From GCA-002050365 sp964237235 (GTDB taxonomy: Bacteria; Acidobacteriota; Blastocatellia; Pyrinomonadales; Pyrinomonadaceae): a stretch of 64,000 nt of DNA. Position numbers and translations under genes: made by a program. Where the stretch lies: assembly GCA_964237235.1 (NCBI GenBank), contig CAXSGY010000012.1, positions 1-64,000 of the forward strand, read 5' to 3'. The notes under the pieces were generated by a model. It did not search any database and was not told the DNA's origin. It worked only from the letters and a program-made list of their open reading frames with translations. Below are positions 51,892-60,424 of this stretch, piece after piece (position 1 is the stretch's first letter; every line of letters begins with the position of its first letter).

Positions 51892-52186
51892 AAGTTAATG
51901 TATTTTGATTGTTTCGGTTAATAATCGGAGTTTGGCAAACGAATCGCGGGGCACATCGGATTCGGAAACGAAATCGCTGAATTAAATAAACTTTTCGCGC
52001 CCTTGCTTCGCCGGAAATTTTCAATAACACCGCCTAAGATTATCACAGAACAAACGGCATTGGCTATAAATTTCCGTTCGCGTTTCGTTTGTCGCATTTC
52101 GCGTTTCTTCGCACCGATTTCGTGTTTTTTACAAACAGCCGCCGTGCTATAATTTTCTCGAAAACTTGTCTTCCAAAAGTAAATTT
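51892..52186. other. Intergenic region upstream of the herA locus
   Basis: 295 bp without a gene. A TATAAT box at 52148-52153 sits 39 bp before the old herA start (52187) and is a candidate for the original herA promoter; a T-rich run 17 bp upstream gives only a weak -35. Now it would drive the cassette genes plus herA. Confidence 0.4.
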
Positions 52187-52267
52187 ATGACAACAGACAT
52201 TTTAACAGGCACGGTCAAAGGTCCGGGCGAGATGCCGCACGAATATCTTTTGATGGTAAAATGTTAA
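52187..52267 (+). pseudogene. Truncated 5' stump of herA (26 codons)
   Basis: ATG ACA ACA then the 56-bp repeat (52196-52251), coding MTTDILTGTVKGPGEMPHEY, then a TTG and a short foreign tail ending in TAA at 52265-52267. The repeat is base-for-base identical to 53115-53170, the live herA 5' end. Codons for Thr-Thr after the first Met are missing in the live copy. This is the old gene start cut off by the cassette. Confidence 0.85.
52196..52251 (+). repeat. 56-bp direct repeat, left copy
   Basis: Identical to 53115-53170 over all 56 bases, 919 bp apart. It begins at the GAC codon of herA and ends with ATATCTTTT. It marks the left border of the HNH cassette. Confidence 0.95.
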
Positions 52268-52285
52268 ATTGTGAGGAGAATTTTT

Positions 52286-52681
52286 ATGAGTTCAACAACA
52301 CAAAATATGTCTCAGGCGCAAATTCTCGATGCCGTCAAACAATTGCCGACTAATGAACTGGAAGATTTTGTTAATCAGGTGTTGGTTTTCCGGGCGGGAA
52401 AGCGGGCAGGTAATTTATCAAACACCGAAACTCGACTAATCAAAAACATCTATCGAAAATTTCCAGCGGAAAAGGCATTTCTTTTAAAGGAACTGCGGAC
52501 AAAATTAACGGCAGCGGATTTGAGCGAAAACGAATACGAAAATTTGGCGGCGTTGAGCGATTCGCTCGAAGAGTTTCACGCGCGACGAATGAAGAATTTG
52601 GTAGAGTTGGCAAAGATTCGCGGTCTCGGTTTGGAAGCGGTAATGACGCAGCTCGGCATCCGATTTCCCGACTATGATTGA
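52286..52681 (+). CDS. Cassette gene 1: small helical partner of HNH endonuclease
   Basis: 131 aa, fully helical, with ILDAVKQLPTNELEDFVNQVLVFRAGKR near the N-terminus and RRMKNLVELAKIRGLGLEAVMTQLGI at the C-terminus. From memory, cyanobacteria and chloroflexi carry similar proteins (xxAVxQLxxxELxxFVxxVLxLRAxR ... LxxLAxIRxxxLxxLMxxLGI) directly before the same HNH family, but I cannot verify this here. The ATG at 52286 with GAGGAG eight bases before it is preferred to the GTG at 52271. Overlaps the HNH gene by 8 bp, so translation is coupled. Confidence 0.75.
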   Translation: MSSTTQNMSQAQILDAVKQLPTNELEDFVNQVLVFRAGKRAGNLSNTETRLIKNIYRKFPAEKAFLLKELRTKLTAADLSENEYENLAALSDSLEEFHARRMKNLVELAKIRGLGLEAVMTQLGIRFPDYD

Positions 52682-53108
52682 TTCCAAATATGTTCCCGTC
52701 AAATTGCGAAATCTGGTGGTGAAACGCGCGAACTTTATTTGCGAATACTGCCGAAGCCCCGAAGATTTCTCCGCCGAATCTTTTGCTGTCGAACATATTT
52801 TTCCAAGATCATTGGGCGGAAAAACCGTCGAAGAAAACCTCGCATTCGCCTGTTTGGGTTGTAATTCGCATAAGGCAACGAAAACAAAGGCGATTGATCC
52901 GGTCGGCGAAATCAACGTCGCTTTATTCGATCCCCGCGTCCAAAATTGGAGCGAACATTTTACTTGGAACAACGATTACACGGAAATTATCGGACTAACT
53001 TCGACTGGCAGAGCGACGGTCGAGGCTTTGAAACTCAACCGCAAAGGCGTAAAAAATCTTCGCTGGGTTTTATTTACGGTCGGCAAACATCCGCCGGAGG
53101 AAAATTAA
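52674..53108 (+). CDS. Cassette gene 2: HNH endonuclease
   Basis: 144 aa. Full HNH/zinc motif: CEYC (Cys-x2-Cys), VEHIFPRSLGG (active His), TVEENLAFACLGCNSHKA (Asn, second Cys-x2-Cys and third His). The tail LFDPRVQNWSEHFTW...TAxGRATVEALKLN is characteristic of a common stand-alone HNH family of mobile character in bacteria. It should nick or cut DNA, target unknown. It overlaps the partner gene by 8 bp and stops 3 bp before the herA start codon. Confidence 0.9.
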   Translation: MIDSKYVPVKLRNLVVKRANFICEYCRSPEDFSAESFAVEHIFPRSLGGKTVEENLAFACLGCNSHKATKTKAIDPVGEINVALFDPRVQNWSEHFTWNNDYTEIIGLTSTGRATVEALKLNRKGVKNLRWVLFTVGKHPPEEN

Positions 53109-53111
53109 TTT

Positions 53112-54806
53112 ATGGACATTTTAACAGGCACGGTCAAAGGTCCGGGCGAGATGCCGCACGAATATCTTTTCATCACCAAAGACAATAAACGAACGCGCAT
53201 CGGCGAATTCGTTTATTACACGGCGCGGGACGGCGACGAAACGCGGCAAATTATCGGCACGATCAAAAGCAGAAAGCTCGTCAGAAATCTGCCCGACGCG
53301 TTTTTGTCCGACCCGAACACGCCGCCCGCGCTCGTTTCGTCTTTGATCGGCTTGAACGGCGACGCTTGCGAAATTTACGAAATCACGGTCGAGACAATCG
53401 GCTTTTTCGACAAAACCGTCAACGATTTTAACAATCCGCGCATTCCGCCGAATCCGGGCGACGCGATTTATCTCGCCTCTTCGGAAACTTTATCGCAGAT
53501 GCTTTCGCCGAAAAAAAATGCCGACATCGGTTCGGCGCATATCGGAAGTTTGCTCACCAGAAAAAAAGGCGAAGTTCCGGTCGTGCTTTCGATCAAAGAT
53601 GTCGTTTCAACTCACTTAGCGATTTTGGCTTCGACCGGTTCGGGAAAATCATACACGGCGGGCGTTCTGGTCGAAGAATTGATGAACCAATACAATCGCG
53701 CCGCCGTTTTGATTGTTGACCCGCACGGCGAATATCACACAATGAGTTCGATTATGGGCGACGCGCAATTTTTCGGCGCGGACGGCTATAAGCCCGAAGT
53801 CAAAATCTTTACGCCCGACAAAATCAAAGTTCGATTTTCGACTCTGACCGAAGCCGACGTGAAATATCTTTTGCCCGAAGGCACGTCCGACAAAATGGCG
53901 CATTTTTTGTCGCAAGCCTATTCGAGTTTGCGCGAACGCCTGAAAGCCGAACACCGCGCCGAACACACCTACGCTTATCACGATTTGCGCGATGAAGTTA
54001 ATAAACAAAAATTCGGCGACGAGAAAAAGGGTTCGAGCGACGGCGGCAATGTTTCTTCGATTGACGGGCTTTTGTGGCGAATGGATTCGCGCTTCGGCAA
54101 ACCCGACAGCATTTTCACCGCGCAGGATCACATCGAACTCAACGAACTTTTCAAACCCGGACGCTGCACGATTCTGGATTTATCCGACATCGAACAGCAC
54201 GAACAGCAAGTCATCGTCGGCACTTTACTGCGCCGCGCCAACAAAGCCCGAATGATGATGACGCGCGGTGAGCAGCCGAAGGAACGCGGAGATTTCGTTA
54301 ATTATCCCGTGTTCGCGCTGCTTGAAGAAGCGCACCGTTTCGCGCCCGCCGGAGCGAGCGTCGTTTCGACCAATATTTTGAAACAAATTTTATCTGAAGG
54401 CAGAAAATTCGGAGTCGGCATCGGCTTAATCACGCAGCGTCCGGGCAAGTTGGATCAGGACGTTCTCTCGCAATGTATGACGCAAATCATTATGCGAATC
54501 GTCAACCCGATTGACCAGCAAACCGTCGCCCAATCGGTTGAAGGCGCGGGACGCGCGATGCTCGCCGAACTGCCCGCCCTAACCAAAGGTCAAGCCGTCA
54601 TCTCTGGTGTCGGCATCAACACGCCCGTGATGTGCCGCATTCGTTCGAGATTAACCGCGCACGGCGGCGAAACCTTCGACGCGCCCGAAGAATGGATGAA
54701 CTGGCATTCGCCGGATTCGCAGGAAAAACGTGAACAGGACAATGCGCCTTATTTGAAGCCGAGTTCGGACAAAAAACCTGAAAAGATTGGGAATATTAGA
54801 ATTTGA
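53112..54806 (+). CDS. herA: HerA-type ATPase (DUF87/FtsK-like)
   Basis: 564-aa hexameric DNA translocase family, usually paired with NurA nuclease or with defence nucleases. N-terminal HAS-barrel region (about 1-150), Walker A ASTGSGKSYTAG (Lys179), Walker B-like VFALLEEAHRFAP and a sensor near ITQRPGKLDQDV. C-terminal EGAGRAMLAELPALTKGQAVISG is a HerA signature. The ATG is at the cassette junction; compared with the stump, two codons after Met are lost. No nurA gene is adjacent; the next gene is unrelated and begins 10 bp later. Confidence 0.9.
   Translation: MDILTGTVKGPGEMPHEYLFITKDNKRTRIGEFVYYTARDGDETRQIIGTIKSRKLVRNLPDAFLSDPNTPPALVSSLIGLNGDACEIYEITVETIGFFDKTVNDFNNPRIPPNPGDAIYLASSETLSQMLSPKKNADIGSAHIGSLLTRKKGEVPVVLSIKDVVSTHLAILASTGSGKSYTAGVLVEELMNQYNRAAVLIVDPHGEYHTMSSIMGDAQFFGADGYKPEVKIFTPDKIKVRFSTLTEADVKYLLPEGTSDKMAHFLSQAYSSLRERLKAEHRAEHTYAYHDLRDEVNKQKFGDEKKGSSDGGNVSSIDGLLWRMDSRFGKPDSIFTAQDHIELNELFKPGRCTILDLSDIEQHEQQVIVGTLLRRANKARMMMTRGEQPKERGDFVNYPVFALLEEAHRFAPAGASVVSTNILKQILSEGRKFGVGIGLITQRPGKLDQDVLSQCMTQIIMRIVNPIDQQTVAQSVEGAGRAMLAELPALTKGQAVISGVGINTPVMCRIRSRLTAHGGETFDAPEEWMNWHSPDSQEKREQDNAPYLKPSSDKKPEKIGNIRI
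53115..53170 (+). repeat. 56-bp direct repeat, right copy (live herA 5' end)
   Basis: Codons 2-20 of the live herA gene. Identical to 52196-52251. Confidence 0.95.
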
Positions 54807-54816
54807 GCGGTGAATT

Positions 54817-55668
54817 ATGAAGAAAGTATTTTTACAAATTTTATTTGGATTATTTGCAACGCTTGCAGTTTTTTCGCAGGAAAGCAACCTCAAACCGATT
54901 GATGAGTTTGGTGAAATATATCTTGATGAATTTAGATTTCGGATTGAGTCTGCCGGACGCGAGTTAGAAAAAACACCAAACTCCAAAGTTCTTGTCAGAA
55001 TTTATGGAGGCAATAAAAGAGGCTTTGCACAACCATATATTTACGGTTCATTAATAAAATCCGTCTGGAAAAATTATCTAAAAATTCCTTCTGAAAAACT
55101 TTCTATCCAGTTTTGTAACGTCAATAATGAAACTCTTCTGATGAGGTATTATTTGGCGCAGGCAAATGCCAGGCTTGATACTTGTGAAGAAAATCTAAAG
55201 ATGCCGCAGGAATCTGTTTTATTTGAAACTTCGTTTTTTGATGTTACAGATTTCTCAGTTGCCAGAATTGATTTTGATTCGATTGAAAATGATTATCCTT
55301 CGATTGAAGGCACGCGAGGAAATTATTCTGAATTTGCTCAAAACATTTTGAAAAAGCTTCTGAAAAATTCTCCTGAAAGTAGAGTTTACATTATCGGTTA
55401 TCTCAATACTAATTTTGAAACTGATAATGATAACAAAGTGATTGCAAAAAATCTTGGCAATTTGGACAAGAAATCTCGCTTAAATAAAATGTTTCAAGCT
55501 ATGCGTAGAGAATTTCTCAAAAACGGCTTTTCAAGTTCGCAAATAAAGACGATTGACGGCGAATATGTCAAAAATAACGGAAGAAGATTAGAATTTTGGT
55601 TCGTTCCGAAAGGCGGAGAAATTCCAAAGCCGAAACCTGATTATATTGTGAGAAAAAATCGAAAATAA
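54817..55668 (+). CDS. AT-rich exported hypothetical protein
   Basis: 283 aa with a signal peptide (1-20, ending AVFSQ). No domain recognised. The second half (RVYIIGYLNTNFETDNDN, RRLEFWFVP) has the beta-alpha-beta-beta flavour of an OmpA-like or similar envelope domain but lacks its key residues. Base use is clearly richer in A+T than herA and the following genes, and codons such as TTT/AAT/ATA are commoner, which suggests a separate origin. 10 bp after herA. Confidence 0.65.
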   Translation: MKKVFLQILFGLFATLAVFSQESNLKPIDEFGEIYLDEFRFRIESAGRELEKTPNSKVLVRIYGGNKRGFAQPYIYGSLIKSVWKNYLKIPSEKLSIQFCNVNNETLLMRYYLAQANARLDTCEENLKMPQESVLFETSFFDVTDFSVARIDFDSIENDYPSIEGTRGNYSEFAQNILKKLLKNSPESRVYIIGYLNTNFETDNDNKVIAKNLGNLDKKSRLNKMFQAMRREFLKNGFSSSQIKTIDGEYVKNNGRRLEFWFVPKGGEIPKPKPDYIVRKNRK

Positions 55669-55671
55669 AAT

Positions 55672-55812
55672 TCAATCTTCGACGCGCCGACCGAATGAGT
55701 AAACTGATATTTTTACGCTCGCCGGTTCAATCGAAAGTCAAATTGATAAAGGCGAATCCGCAAACGACAAAACCGGCGAATTATTTGAGTGGCGGAAAAT
55801 TTTGAATCGTTA
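55672..55812 (+). pseudogene. Possible coding relic
   Basis: Between two genes. TTCGACGCGCC...GAATG (55678-55697) matches 16 of 20 bases of herA codons FDAPEEW, with the Trp codon now TGA. In another frame 55703-55812 is open without a start codon and could be the tail of a lost gene (ends FEWRKILNR). Evidence is thin. Confidence 0.3.
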
Positions 55813-55825
55813 ATTAAATTATCAA

Positions 55826-56194
55826 ATGCCAAATGCTAAAAGTTTAAATTACAAAACGCTGCTCGTTTTCGCGCCCGTATTGATTTTAATCGGAATTTTG
55901 GGTTTTGTCGTGCCGCCGGAAAAATCTTTGACCAGCGGCGCGACGGCTTATAATTTTCTTCATCTTTTTTTCGGCGCAATCGGTTTGTGTCTGCTTTTTT
56001 TGCGAAACGAAAAATACATTCGCGCCTTTAACATCGGGTTTGGTTTGATTGATTTGTATCAGGCGTTGGCGAACTTTGCCGGTAATTTTCCGCAGGAATA
56101 TTTTCGTTGGACGCGCGTTGACGACGTTCTGCATATCGTCATCGGCGCGGCTCTGGTTTTTATCGGCATTTACGGTTTTCGCAGGCGATTCTAG
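55826..56194 (+). CDS. Small hypothetical membrane protein
   Basis: 122 aa with four membrane helices (about 10-28, 40-58, 64-84, 100-118). Resembles the DUF4383-like layout (VDDVLHIVIGAALVFIG near the end), a weak guess. No ribosome site seen. Confidence 0.6.
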   Translation: MPNAKSLNYKTLLVFAPVLILIGILGFVVPPEKSLTSGATAYNFLHLFFGAIGLCLLFLRNEKYIRAFNIGFGLIDLYQALANFAGNFPQEYFRWTRVDDVLHIVIGAALVFIGIYGFRRRF

Positions 56195-56313
56195 CCGATT
56201 TCAAATCTCTCCGAAATTTATTGTCACAAAAAACTTCGGCGCGGTGTTTTGATTATGAACGCGCTTTGAAAAAGCGAAAATCAAAAACAATTTCGGGGGA
56301 ATTTTAATCAATA

Positions 56314-57183
56314 ATGAACAAGAATTTATTTGCGAAACGATTTCTAAGTTTCGGTTTTTTATCAGCAGCGATACTCTGCCTGTCGGCGATCATCAATTTC
56401 GGTCAGGACAAAGCCGAAACCAAAACGAAGGACCGAGAATTTTGTCAAAATTATAATTATTCCGACGACAATAAAGCGTCATACAAGGAAACGCGCGAAG
56501 TTACGATTCCGGCGGGCGAATTAAATGTTGACGGAAAACGCAACGGCGGCATTCGCGTGCGCGGCGAAAATCGTTCGGATATTTTGATTCGCGCCTGCGT
56601 GCAGACGACCGGCGCAACCGACGAAGAAGCCCGCGCCGCCGCTAAAAACATCCGCATCGAAACCGGCGGAACTGTTCAGGCGATTGGCACGGACGACGAA
56701 AAACACTCTGCCGTTTCGTATGAAATTCTCGTTCCGCGCAGCACGAATATGAATCTGACCGCGCACAACGGCGGCATCAGCGTCGCTTCGGTCGAAGGCG
56801 CGATTGAATTTCAAACGATGAACGGCGGCGTGAATCTGAAAGATGTCGCGGGCAGCGTCAAAGGCAGAACGACGAACGGCGGCGTGAACGTCGCTTTGAC
56901 CGGAAACGCGTGGCGCGGCAGCGGTCTCGACGTGCAGACGACGAACGGCGGCGTGAATCTGCAAATGAGCGAAAATTATGCGGCGCGCATCGAAACCGGC
57001 ACGGTCAACGGCGGTTTCCGCAGCGATATCAGCGGCTTGAGCGTTCCGGCTGACGACGAAAACGGCAGACGGCGCGACAAGCGAATTTCGACCGATTTAA
57101 ACGGCGGCGGCGGCGCGACGATTCGCGTCATCACGACGAACGGCGGAATTCGCATCAATTCGACGGCGGATAAAACGATGTGA
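56314..57183 (+). CDS. Exported DUF4097 beta-repeat protein
   Basis: 289 aa: signal peptide (1-30), then a right-handed beta stack typical of DUF4097: LNVDGKRNGGIRVRGEN, HNGGISVASVEGAIEFQTMNGGVNLKDVAGSVKGRTTNGGVNV, repeated NGG turns. Such adhesin-like surface proteins are widespread in acidobacteria and often numerous; function unproven. A bidirectional terminator separates it from moaC. Confidence 0.85.
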   Translation: MNKNLFAKRFLSFGFLSAAILCLSAIINFGQDKAETKTKDREFCQNYNYSDDNKASYKETREVTIPAGELNVDGKRNGGIRVRGENRSDILIRACVQTTGATDEEARAAAKNIRIETGGTVQAIGTDDEKHSAVSYEILVPRSTNMNLTAHNGGISVASVEGAIEFQTMNGGVNLKDVAGSVKGRTTNGGVNVALTGNAWRGSGLDVQTTNGGVNLQMSENYAARIETGTVNGGFRSDISGLSVPADDENGRRRDKRISTDLNGGGGATIRVITTNGGIRINSTADKTM

Positions 57184-57211
57184 AAAAGTGGAAAAGTGGA
57201 AAAGTGGAGAA
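57183..57211. repeat. GTGGAAAA array, single arm
   Basis: Three near-identical 9-bp units (GAAAAGTGG type), beginning at the stop codon of the DUF4097 gene. No inverted partner is seen. Confidence 0.6.
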
Positions 57212-57214
57212 AAC

Positions 57215-57251
57215 AAAAAATGTTAAGAGCGATTTGTTCTTAACATTTTTT
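57215..57251. terminator. Bidirectional hairpin terminator
   Basis: AAAAAATGTTAAGA paired with its exact complement across 9 bases, flanked by A/T runs. It serves the DUF4097 gene and the convergent moaC, whose stop it overlaps. Confidence 0.85.
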
Positions 57252-57717
57252 ATTTTCTGGTGAAATCGGATTTCCCGCCCGTTTTCAAAACCAACTGAAT
57301 TTCCGTAATTTGAATATCCTTCTGCACCGCTTTGCACATATCGTAAACGGTCAGCGCGGCGACGGCGACGGCGGTCAACGCTTCCATCTCAACGCCGGTT
57401 TGCGAAGCGGTTTTCGCTTCGGCTTCGAGATAAACGCCGTCGGTTTTTATCTCGGCTTTGACATCAACTTTCGACAGATTGATTTGATGACACAGCGGAA
57501 TTAAATTCGCGGTTTGCTTCGCCGCCATAATTCCGGCGACGCGGGCAATTTCGAGCGGATCGCCTTTCGGATTTTGGTTCGACTTTAAAGTCTCAATCGT
57601 CGCCGCCGACAGCAAAACCTTCGCCGACGCGACGGCTCGCCGCGCGGTTGATTTTTTCGCGGAAACGTCAACCATTTTAATTTTTCCCTGATCGTCAAAA
57701 TGCGAAAGCTTGCTCAT
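57250..57717 (-). CDS. moaC: Cyclic pyranopterin monophosphate synthase MoaC
   Basis: 155 aa, standard length. Second step of molybdenum cofactor synthesis. Active-site Asp126 and Lys129 (TVYDMCKAV), and the conserved TANLIPLCHQI and GVEMEALTAV motifs. It follows moeA on the same strand with 26 bp between, a cofactor operon; moaA is not in the window. Confidence 0.95.
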   Translation of the reverse strand: MSKLSHFDDQGKIKMVDVSAKKSTARRAVASAKVLLSAATIETLKSNQNPKGDPLEIARVAGIMAAKQTANLIPLCHQINLSKVDVKAEIKTDGVYLEAEAKTASQTGVEMEALTAVAVAALTVYDMCKAVQKDIQITEIQLVLKTGGKSDFTRK

Positions 57718-57743
57718 AAATTTACGTCGAAAGTCATTTTAAT

Positions 57744-58937
57744 TTACGACAAAAAGAATATTTCGGCGGCTGCGCCCGCTTCCAAGTTTTTTCCCTGCGG
57801 CACAAAAACCAGCGCATCGGCGCGCGCAAATTGGATGAAATTAGATGAGCCGTTAAAGCGCAACGATTCAATAATCAGCGCGCCTTTTTCATTCGTCGCG
57901 ACCGAGGCGGGCAGAACCGAATCGCGCTCTTTCGCCGCTTTGATTCGGCTTTGCGCGACGGCAAAACCTTTTTTTAGTCCGAAATTTTTCGACCGCTGCA
58001 TTTGCAAAATCGCGCTTCTCGCAAACAAGTAAAACGTCACGGCGGACGACACAGGGTTGCCCGGCAAACCGAAAATCAAACAATTTTTGCGCTTGCCGAA
58101 AACCGTCGGCTTGCCGGGTTTGAGAGAAACGCGCTCGAAAAAAATCTCCGCGCCGAGTTCGCGCAGAACAAGTTTTGTAAAATCGTAATCGCCGACCGAA
58201 ACACCGCCCGTCGTGATTAAAACGTCGGATGTTTCGAGCGCGTTTTCAATCTCGTCGCGCAAACTTTTTACGTCGTCTTTAACGAGCGGCAAAATCGAAA
58301 CGTCGGCGAATGCGGCGGCAAACGCGCCGAGCATTACGGAATTTGAATTGCGAATTTGATCGCGTTCGGGTTTGGCGGAAATTTCGACAATCTCGCTGCC
58401 CGTCGAAAGAATCGAAACGCGCGGTTTTCGGCAGACTTTTATCTTCGCGTAACCGAACGCGGCAATCGCGGCAATCATCTGTTCGGTAACAATCTCGCCT
58501 TTGTCAAAAATCTTCGCGCCGCGTTTTATTTCCGAAGCAAAACCGTTGATATTTTCGCCTTTTTTCACCGCTTCCAAAATTTCGACAACGCCGTCCTCTT
58601 CTTTCGTTGATTCGATTTTTTGCACGGCATCCGCGCCCGTCGGCACGCGTGCGCCGGTCATAATTCTGATTGTTTCGCCGGACTTTAATTTTTCATCGAA
58701 GCCTTTTCCCGCCACCGATTCGCCGATGATTCGCAAACGCGCCGGAACGCTTTTTAAATCCTTCGATTGAACGGCGAAACCGTCCATCTGCGAGCGGTCG
58801 AACGGCGGCAAATCCATATCGGCTTTCACCGTTTCCGCCAGAACTCGATTGACCGCGCCGCTCAAATCTATCGTCTCGGATTCAAGCGTAAAAGTTTCGC
58901 GCTCGATAATTTTCAATGCTTCGTAAATCGAAATCAT
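57744..58937 (-). CDS. moeA: Molybdopterin molybdenumtransferase MoeA
   Basis: 397 aa. Inserts molybdate into adenylylated molybdopterin. Motifs: SGAVNRVLAE...PPFDRSQMDGFAV at the N-terminus, RIMTGARVPTGADAV, ILSTGSEIVEI and ITTGGVSVGDYDF, and GLPGNPVSSAVTF. All four MoeA domains fit. The ATG has no strong ribosome site. It is the upstream gene of the moeA-moaC pair. Confidence 0.96.
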   Translation of the reverse strand: MISIYEALKIIERETFTLESETIDLSGAVNRVLAETVKADMDLPPFDRSQMDGFAVQSKDLKSVPARLRIIGESVAGKGFDEKLKSGETIRIMTGARVPTGADAVQKIESTKEEDGVVEILEAVKKGENINGFASEIKRGAKIFDKGEIVTEQMIAAIAAFGYAKIKVCRKPRVSILSTGSEIVEISAKPERDQIRNSNSVMLGAFAAAFADVSILPLVKDDVKSLRDEIENALETSDVLITTGGVSVGDYDFTKLVLRELGAEIFFERVSLKPGKPTVFGKRKNCLIFGLPGNPVSSAVTFYLFARSAILQMQRSKNFGLKKGFAVAQSRIKAAKERDSVLPASVATNEKGALIIESLRFNGSSNFIQFARADALVFVPQGKNLEAGAAAEIFFLS

Positions 58938-59123
58938 ATATCAGCGTGTTCGATGACCTCTCGATATGTTTTTCAGTCCAAAGGCATCGCGTGCTGCACT
59001 GTTTATTCAGAAAAGCGATTTCGCTTCGGGATTTTTCGCGCAAATTTCCGCAAAATGTTAAAATGCTATTAGTTTACAGAATTTTACTATATCAAAAATT
59101 TTAGAGAGGACGTTTATAAAACA

Positions 59124-60350
59124 GTGATTGATTTTGAACTTTCGGAAGAACATCTGGCGTTGCAGAAAACCGTCAGGGAATTTTGCGCGGGCGAGGTCGC
59201 GCCGTTTATTAAAGAGTGGGACGAAAAGGCGCATTTTGAGCGCGGCGTTTTCGACAAAATGGCGGAGCTTGGGCTTTTGGGCGTGTGCATTCCCGAACAA
59301 TACGGCGGCGCGGGTTTTGATTATATTTCGCTCGGTTTGGTCTGTGAAGAACTCGAAGCATGCGACACTTTTTTGCGCGTGGCGATGAGCGTTCACGTCG
59401 GGCTTAATTCTTTATCGCTTTTGACTTGGGGAACCGAAGAACAGAAGCAGAAATATCTCGTGCCGCAGGCGAAGGGCGAAAAGTTGGCGACGTTCGGGTT
59501 GACCGAACCGAACGCGGGAAGCGATGTAGTCGGGATGCGTTCATATGCTAAAAAAGACGGCGACGAATGGATTTTGAACGGCGAGAAAATGTGGATTTCT
59601 CTGGGCGATGTCGCCGATCATTTTTTGTTTTTCTGTTGGACTGATTTGGAAAAACAGAAAAAGCGCGATCATTCGGGAATAAGCTGTTTTATCGTCGAAC
59701 GCGCGATGCAGGGATTTTCTTCCGGGACGCTGCACGGCAAACTCGGAATCAAGGCGGGCAACACCGGCTATTTTTCGCTGCAAGACGTGCGCGTTCCGCA
59801 GGCGAATATGCTGGGCGAAGAAGACGAAGGTTTCAAGATTGCGATGTTTAGTTTAGAAAACGGTCGCTACACGGTCGCATCGGGCGCGACCGGCGTGATC
59901 AGAGCGAGCCGCGACGCTTCGGTCGCTTACGCGAACACGCGCGAAGTGCAGGGGCAGACGATTGCTAATTTTCAATTAGTCAAACAAAAAATCGCCGATA
60001 TGGAAGCCGATTATGAAATGTGTCATTTGCTCTGGCTGAAATGCGGTTCTTTGAAAAACGAAGGCAAGCCGTCGGCGAAAGCGGCAAGTTTAGCGAAATG
60101 GCAAGCGACGATCCGGAGCGAAACCGCCGCTTCGATGGCGATTGAGGTTCACGGCGCGAACGGTTACACGAACGATTATCCGGTCGAAAGATATTTGCGA
60201 AACTGCAAAGCCGCCATCATCTATGAAGGCACGCGCGACATCCATACGTTGATGCAGGCGGATTGGGCGTTAGGTTTGAAAAAAGAACCGAAGGCACGAG
60301 TTTCTTTGCCCGCTTATAAATCTTCGGACGCGAAGGAAGCGAAAGCGTAA
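59124..60350 (+). CDS. Acyl-CoA dehydrogenase
   Basis: 408 aa FAD enzyme of fatty acid or branched-chain amino acid oxidation. N-terminal SEEHLALQKTVREFC, FAD-binding ATFGLTEPNAGSDVVGMR, and C-terminal IIYEGTRDIHTLMQADWALG with the catalytic Glu368 in the YEGTRDI position typical of short/medium-chain enzymes. Substrate length cannot be read. Start is GTG with AGAGAGGA 13 bases upstream. Single gene with a terminator. Confidence 0.95.
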   Translation: MIDFELSEEHLALQKTVREFCAGEVAPFIKEWDEKAHFERGVFDKMAELGLLGVCIPEQYGGAGFDYISLGLVCEELEACDTFLRVAMSVHVGLNSLSLLTWGTEEQKQKYLVPQAKGEKLATFGLTEPNAGSDVVGMRSYAKKDGDEWILNGEKMWISLGDVADHFLFFCWTDLEKQKKRDHSGISCFIVERAMQGFSSGTLHGKLGIKAGNTGYFSLQDVRVPQANMLGEEDEGFKIAMFSLENGRYTVASGATGVIRASRDASVAYANTREVQGQTIANFQLVKQKIADMEADYEMCHLLWLKCGSLKNEGKPSAKAASLAKWQATIRSETAASMAIEVHGANGYTNDYPVERYLRNCKAAIIYEGTRDIHTLMQADWALGLKKEPKARVSLPAYKSSDAKEAKA

Positions 60351-60374
60351 TTTGTTGTTTTTTATAGAAAGATG

Positions 60375-60408
60375 AAAGCCGAAGGAAATTAAAATCTTTC
60401 GGCTTTTT
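60375..60408. terminator. Hairpin terminator between convergent genes
   Basis: AAAGCCGAA/TTCGGCTTT stem followed by T6; the convergent lipoprotein gene ends at 60425. Confidence 0.8.
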
Positions 60409-60424
60409 TATCATTCGCGCGAAA

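Larger units (their letters stand above)
52252..53114. mobile_element. HNH two-gene cassette inserted into herA
   Basis: About 863 bp between the two 56-bp copies. It carries both genes tightly packed on the plus strand with no transposase. No terminal inverted repeats are visible. The right end supplies AATTTATG, whose ATG becomes the new start codon of herA; the region before it (AAAATTAATTTATG) resembles the original herA leader (AAAAGTAAATTTATG), so the duplicated segment may extend about 14 bp further left with drift. Confidence 0.7.
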
